The notes beneath the pieces were generated by a model. It saw only the letters and a list, made by a program, of their open reading frames with translations, was not told where the DNA came from and searched no databases. From positions 304,747 to 368,746 of the forward strand of contig NZ_MVHJ01000002.1 in the NCBI RefSeq assembly GCF_002086115.1: 64,000 bases of DNA, read 5' to 3'. A program made the position numbers and the translations under genes. The stretch comes from Mycolicibacterium bacteremicum. GTDB taxonomy: Bacteria > Actinomycetota > Actinomycetes > Mycobacteriales > Mycobacteriaceae. Each line of letters opens with the position of its first letter. Within the stretch, counting starts at the first letter, position 1. This document shows, one piece after another, positions 62,067 to 64,000 of the stretch.

Positions 62067-62513
62067 ATGGCCTATGACCCGGCATCACCCGTCAGCATCG
62101 AGATCGAACAGCGCCGTACCGAGACCGGCATCAGTTGGCAGAAGCTGGCCGACCACATCGACCGCCCACTGGTGTGGACGGTGGCCGCCATGCTCGGCAG
62201 CCACCCGATGCCCGCGAAGGAGGCGGTGGCCGCCGGCGAGTTGCTCGGTCTGAGCCCGGAAACCGTTGCCGCGCTGCAGCGTCAGCCCTACCGGACGGCA
62301 GATCCCGAGCTGTTGACCGACCCGACGATCTATCGGTTCGTCGAACTGATCAACGTGTATGGGCCGACGTTCAAGGCGCTGATCCACGAGGAGTTCGGCG
62401 ACGGCATCATGAGTGCCATCAACTGCAACATGACCTTCGAGCGCCGGGCCGACCCGGACGGTGACCGGGTTGTCGTGACGATCGACGGCAAGTTCCTGCC
62501 GTATCACTGGTAG
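62067..62513 (+). CDS. cynS: Cyanate hydratase (cyanase)
   Basis: 148 residues, close to the 156 of E. coli. It decomposes cyanate with bicarbonate to ammonia and CO2. The catalytic residues are all seen: R90 and E93 in IYRFVELINVYG, and S116 in GDGIMSAINCNM (R96, E99, S122 in E. coli). The N-terminal helical domain carries WQKLADHIDRPLVWTVAAMLGSHPM. It is translated from a strong site and followed by an FNT transporter 8 nt later. Confidence 0.95.
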   Translation: MAYDPASPVSIEIEQRRTETGISWQKLADHIDRPLVWTVAAMLGSHPMPAKEAVAAGELLGLSPETVAALQRQPYRTADPELLTDPTIYRFVELINVYGPTFKALIHEEFGDGIMSAINCNMTFERRADPDGDRVVVTIDGKFLPYHW

Positions 62514-62521
62514 GGGGACTC

Positions 62522-63373
62522 ATGTCATACGTCAAACCAGCCGAACTCGCGACCCGGATCATCGATGCGGGCGAATCGAAGGTGTTCATGTCGACCCGGG
62601 ACACCCTGATCCGTTCCTTCATGGCCGGCGCGATCCTCGCCCTGGCTGCCGCGTTCGCGGTCACGATTTCGGTGAAGACCGGCGAGCCACTGCTCGGCGC
62701 GGTCCTGTTCCCGGTCGGCTTCTGCATGTTGCACCTACTCGGATTCGACTTGCTGACAGCGGTTTTTACGCTCGTTCCGCTGGCCTGGCTGGACAAGCGC
62801 CCGGGCGTCAGCCTCAAGCCGATGCTGCGCAACTGGGGGCTGGTGTTCCTGGGTAACCTGCTCGGCGCCCTGACGGTCGCTGTCTTCATGGCGGTGTACT
62901 TCACCTACGGATTCAGCGTGGCACCGGACGCCGTCGGGCAGGCGATCGGTGAGATCGGCGCCGGCCGGACGGTCGGTTACGCCGATCACGGGGCCGCGGG
63001 CATGCTGACCCTGTTCCTGCGCGGTGTCATGTGCAACTGGATGGTGTCGATGGGCGTGGTGGGTGCGATGATGTCGGACAGTCTGCCCGGCAAGGTGATT
63101 GCGATGTGGATGCCGATCATGGTGTTCTTCTACCTCGGCTTCGAACACTCGATCGTCAACATGTTCCTGTTCCCGTCCGGGTTGATGCTGGGTGGTGAGT
63201 TCACCATCGTGGACTACCTGGTGTGGAACGAGATCCCGACCGTGCTGGGCAATCTGGTCGGTGGATTGGCGTTCGTCGGGCTGGTCATCTACGCCACGCA
63301 CGGTAAGACCGGGCCGATGCGGCCGCGTCCGCACGAATTGGTGTCGGTGGACAAGGCCCCGATCAACGCCTGA
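62522..63373 (+). CDS. Formate/nitrite transporter (FNT) family channel
   Basis: 283 residues and six transmembrane helices. LIRSFMAGAILALAAAFAVTISV, GFCMLHLLGFDLLTAVFTLVPLA, LRGVMCNWMVSMGVVGAMMS and PIMVFFYLGFEHSIVNMFLFPSGLMLGG match the FNT fold with its two broken helices. FNT channels pass small monovalent anions (formate, nitrite, HS-). In an operon with cyanase the likely cargo is cyanate or bicarbonate; this is inference from position. Confidence 0.88.
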   Translation: MSYVKPAELATRIIDAGESKVFMSTRDTLIRSFMAGAILALAAAFAVTISVKTGEPLLGAVLFPVGFCMLHLLGFDLLTAVFTLVPLAWLDKRPGVSLKPMLRNWGLVFLGNLLGALTVAVFMAVYFTYGFSVAPDAVGQAIGEIGAGRTVGYADHGAAGMLTLFLRGVMCNWMVSMGVVGAMMSDSLPGKVIAMWMPIMVFFYLGFEHSIVNMFLFPSGLMLGGEFTIVDYLVWNEIPTVLGNLVGGLAFVGLVIYATHGKTGPMRPRPHELVSVDKAPINA

Positions 63374-63377
63374 CACC

Positions 63378-63416
63378 GTCGGCTCGCGGGTGGGTTCGGC
63401 CCGCCCGCGAGCCGGC
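63378..63416 (+). terminator. Hairpin after the cynS-FNT operon
   Basis: GGCTCGCGGG (63381-63390) pairs with CCCGCGAGCC (63404-63413), with extra outer pairs to 63378/63416. It starts 5 nt after the FNT stop. There is no T tract. Confidence 0.6.
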
Positions 63417-63472
63417 GGATGGCGAGTCGTCGGGAGCCTCGCTTGTCGTACCCTCCTGGCATAATCGCACAT

Positions 63473-64000
63473 ATGTTCGATAGTCGAGATGTGGGGAGCC
63501 ACCTCGATACCGCGCGCGACCAACTGCGCGCTGAACGCGCGGCGGTGGCCGCCAAGGTGCTGGCCGCCGGGCGGTTCGCCCTGGCCCGGATGGCCCAGCT
63601 CGGACACGCTTTCGACGATCTGATCGTCGATGACTGGGAACTGGCCGCTGCCGAACTGGGCGCCGAGCTGGGCATCAGCCGCGGCCGGGCCACCACGCTG
63701 ATCACCCAGGGCCGCGACCTGCTCACCCGGCTGCCCGCCGTCGCCGAGGTGTTCGCCACCGGCACGGTGGATCTGCGGGTGCTGCGGCTCATCCTGACCC
63801 GCACCGCCCTGATCGTCGACCCCGACATCATCGCCGTCATCGACACCCAACTCGCCGGCAAAGCCGAATCCTGGAACCCGCTGTCCGATGAACGGATCGC
63901 CGATCTGATCGACTGGATGATCGTCGACGTCGACCCCGAAGCGGTGCGCCGCGCCCGAAACGCACGCCGGCGCCGCCACCTGAGCATCGACCCGGTCGGC
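63473..64000 (+). CDS. DUF222/13E12-family protein (3' truncated by window edge)
   Basis: 176 residues seen, open at the right edge. HLDTARDQLRAERAAVAAKVLAAGRFALARMAQ, then ELAAAELGAELGISRGRATTLITQGRDLLTRLPAVAEVFATGTVDLRVLRLILTRTALI, is the DUF222 pattern of the mycobacterial 13E12 repeat family, whose full-length members end in an HNH nuclease motif that would lie beyond the window. These genes are multicopy and occur in or beside mobile DNA. The ATG at 63473 follows an AT-rich CATAATCGCACAT. Confidence 0.85.
   Translation, partial: MFDSRDVGSHLDTARDQLRAERAAVAAKVLAAGRFALARMAQLGHAFDDLIVDDWELAAAELGAELGISRGRATTLITQGRDLLTRLPAVAEVFATGTVDLRVLRLILTRTALIVDPDIIAVIDTQLAGKAESWNPLSDERIADLIDWMIVDVDPEAVRRARNARRRRHLSIDPVG

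Overview
The window is high-GC actinobacterial DNA and fits a fast-growing mycobacterium (Mycolicibacterium-like). The evidence is an ESX-4 type VII secretion locus, cutinase-type lipases, F420-type luciferase-like oxidoreductases, and GTGA/ATGA stop-start overlaps. A ribosomal block runs infA-rpmJ-rpsM-rpsK-rpsD-rpoA-rplQ-truA, then cutinases, ESX-4, rplM-rpsI, glmM and glmS. From memory this is the order of the Rv3462c-Rv3436c segment of M. tuberculosis, so the window looks like that conserved segment with extra genes inserted at several points. No tRNA, rRNA, CRISPR array or insertion sequence was recognised.

Layout. (1) 1-4.6 kb: end of a HAD-like hydrolase, a secreted proline-rich protein, and a valine-catabolic operon (mmsA, isobutyryl-CoA dehydrogenase, mmsB) preceded by a palindromic operator candidate. 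(2) 4.6-8.1 kb: rmlB-rmlC for dTDP-rhamnose and two tandem luciferase-like oxidoreductases. (3) 8.1-11.9 kb: a two-component pair in which the kinase carries a cyclic-nucleotide-type sensor and the response regulator is fused to a thioredoxin-reductase-like flavoprotein lacking the redox CxxC; then an SRPBCC protein. (4) 12.2-16.8 kb: the ribosomal protein/rpoA operon and truA. (5) 16.8-19.7 kb: four tandem cutinase family proteins. (6) 19.7-21.3 kb: a divergent EamA transporter/CGNR regulator pair with operator-like repeats. (7) 21.4-30.5 kb: ESX-4 (eccB4, mycP4, eccD4, eccC4, an Rv3446c-like protein, esxU, esxT).

(8) 30.6-49.8 kb: about 19 kb of adenosylcobalamin-dependent catabolism sits between esxT and rplM. 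It encodes a GAF regulator, an alpha/beta hydrolase, TetR, aldehyde dehydrogenase, glycerol kinase, a DUF336/PduO-C-like protein, an aquaglyceroporin, an uroporphyrinogen methyltransferase, a LuxR regulator with a degenerate receiver, an FhuF-type Fe-S protein, a three-subunit diol/glycerol dehydratase with its two-subunit reactivase, an ethanolamine permease and EutB/EutC. No microcompartment shell gene is present. The simplest model is that glycerol or diols enter by the facilitator and ethanolamine by the permease, the two B12 lyases turn them into aldehydes, and one soluble NAD-dependent aldehyde dehydrogenase oxidises these to acids. A GTTGCAAC/TGCAACG element recurs at three promoters of the island and ties it into one candidate regulon.

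(9) 50-61 kb: rplM-rpsI with a clear promoter and intrinsic terminator, a secreted acidic protein, glmM, two WXG/EspC-like proteins, a secreted histidine phosphatase, a DEAD-box helicase, an F420-type oxidoreductase, an alpha/beta-hydrolase-like protein without its nucleophile serine, and glmS. (10) 61-64 kb: a PAS-AraC regulator divergent from cyanase plus a formate/nitrite-family transporter, and the start of a DUF222/13E12-type protein cut by the window end.
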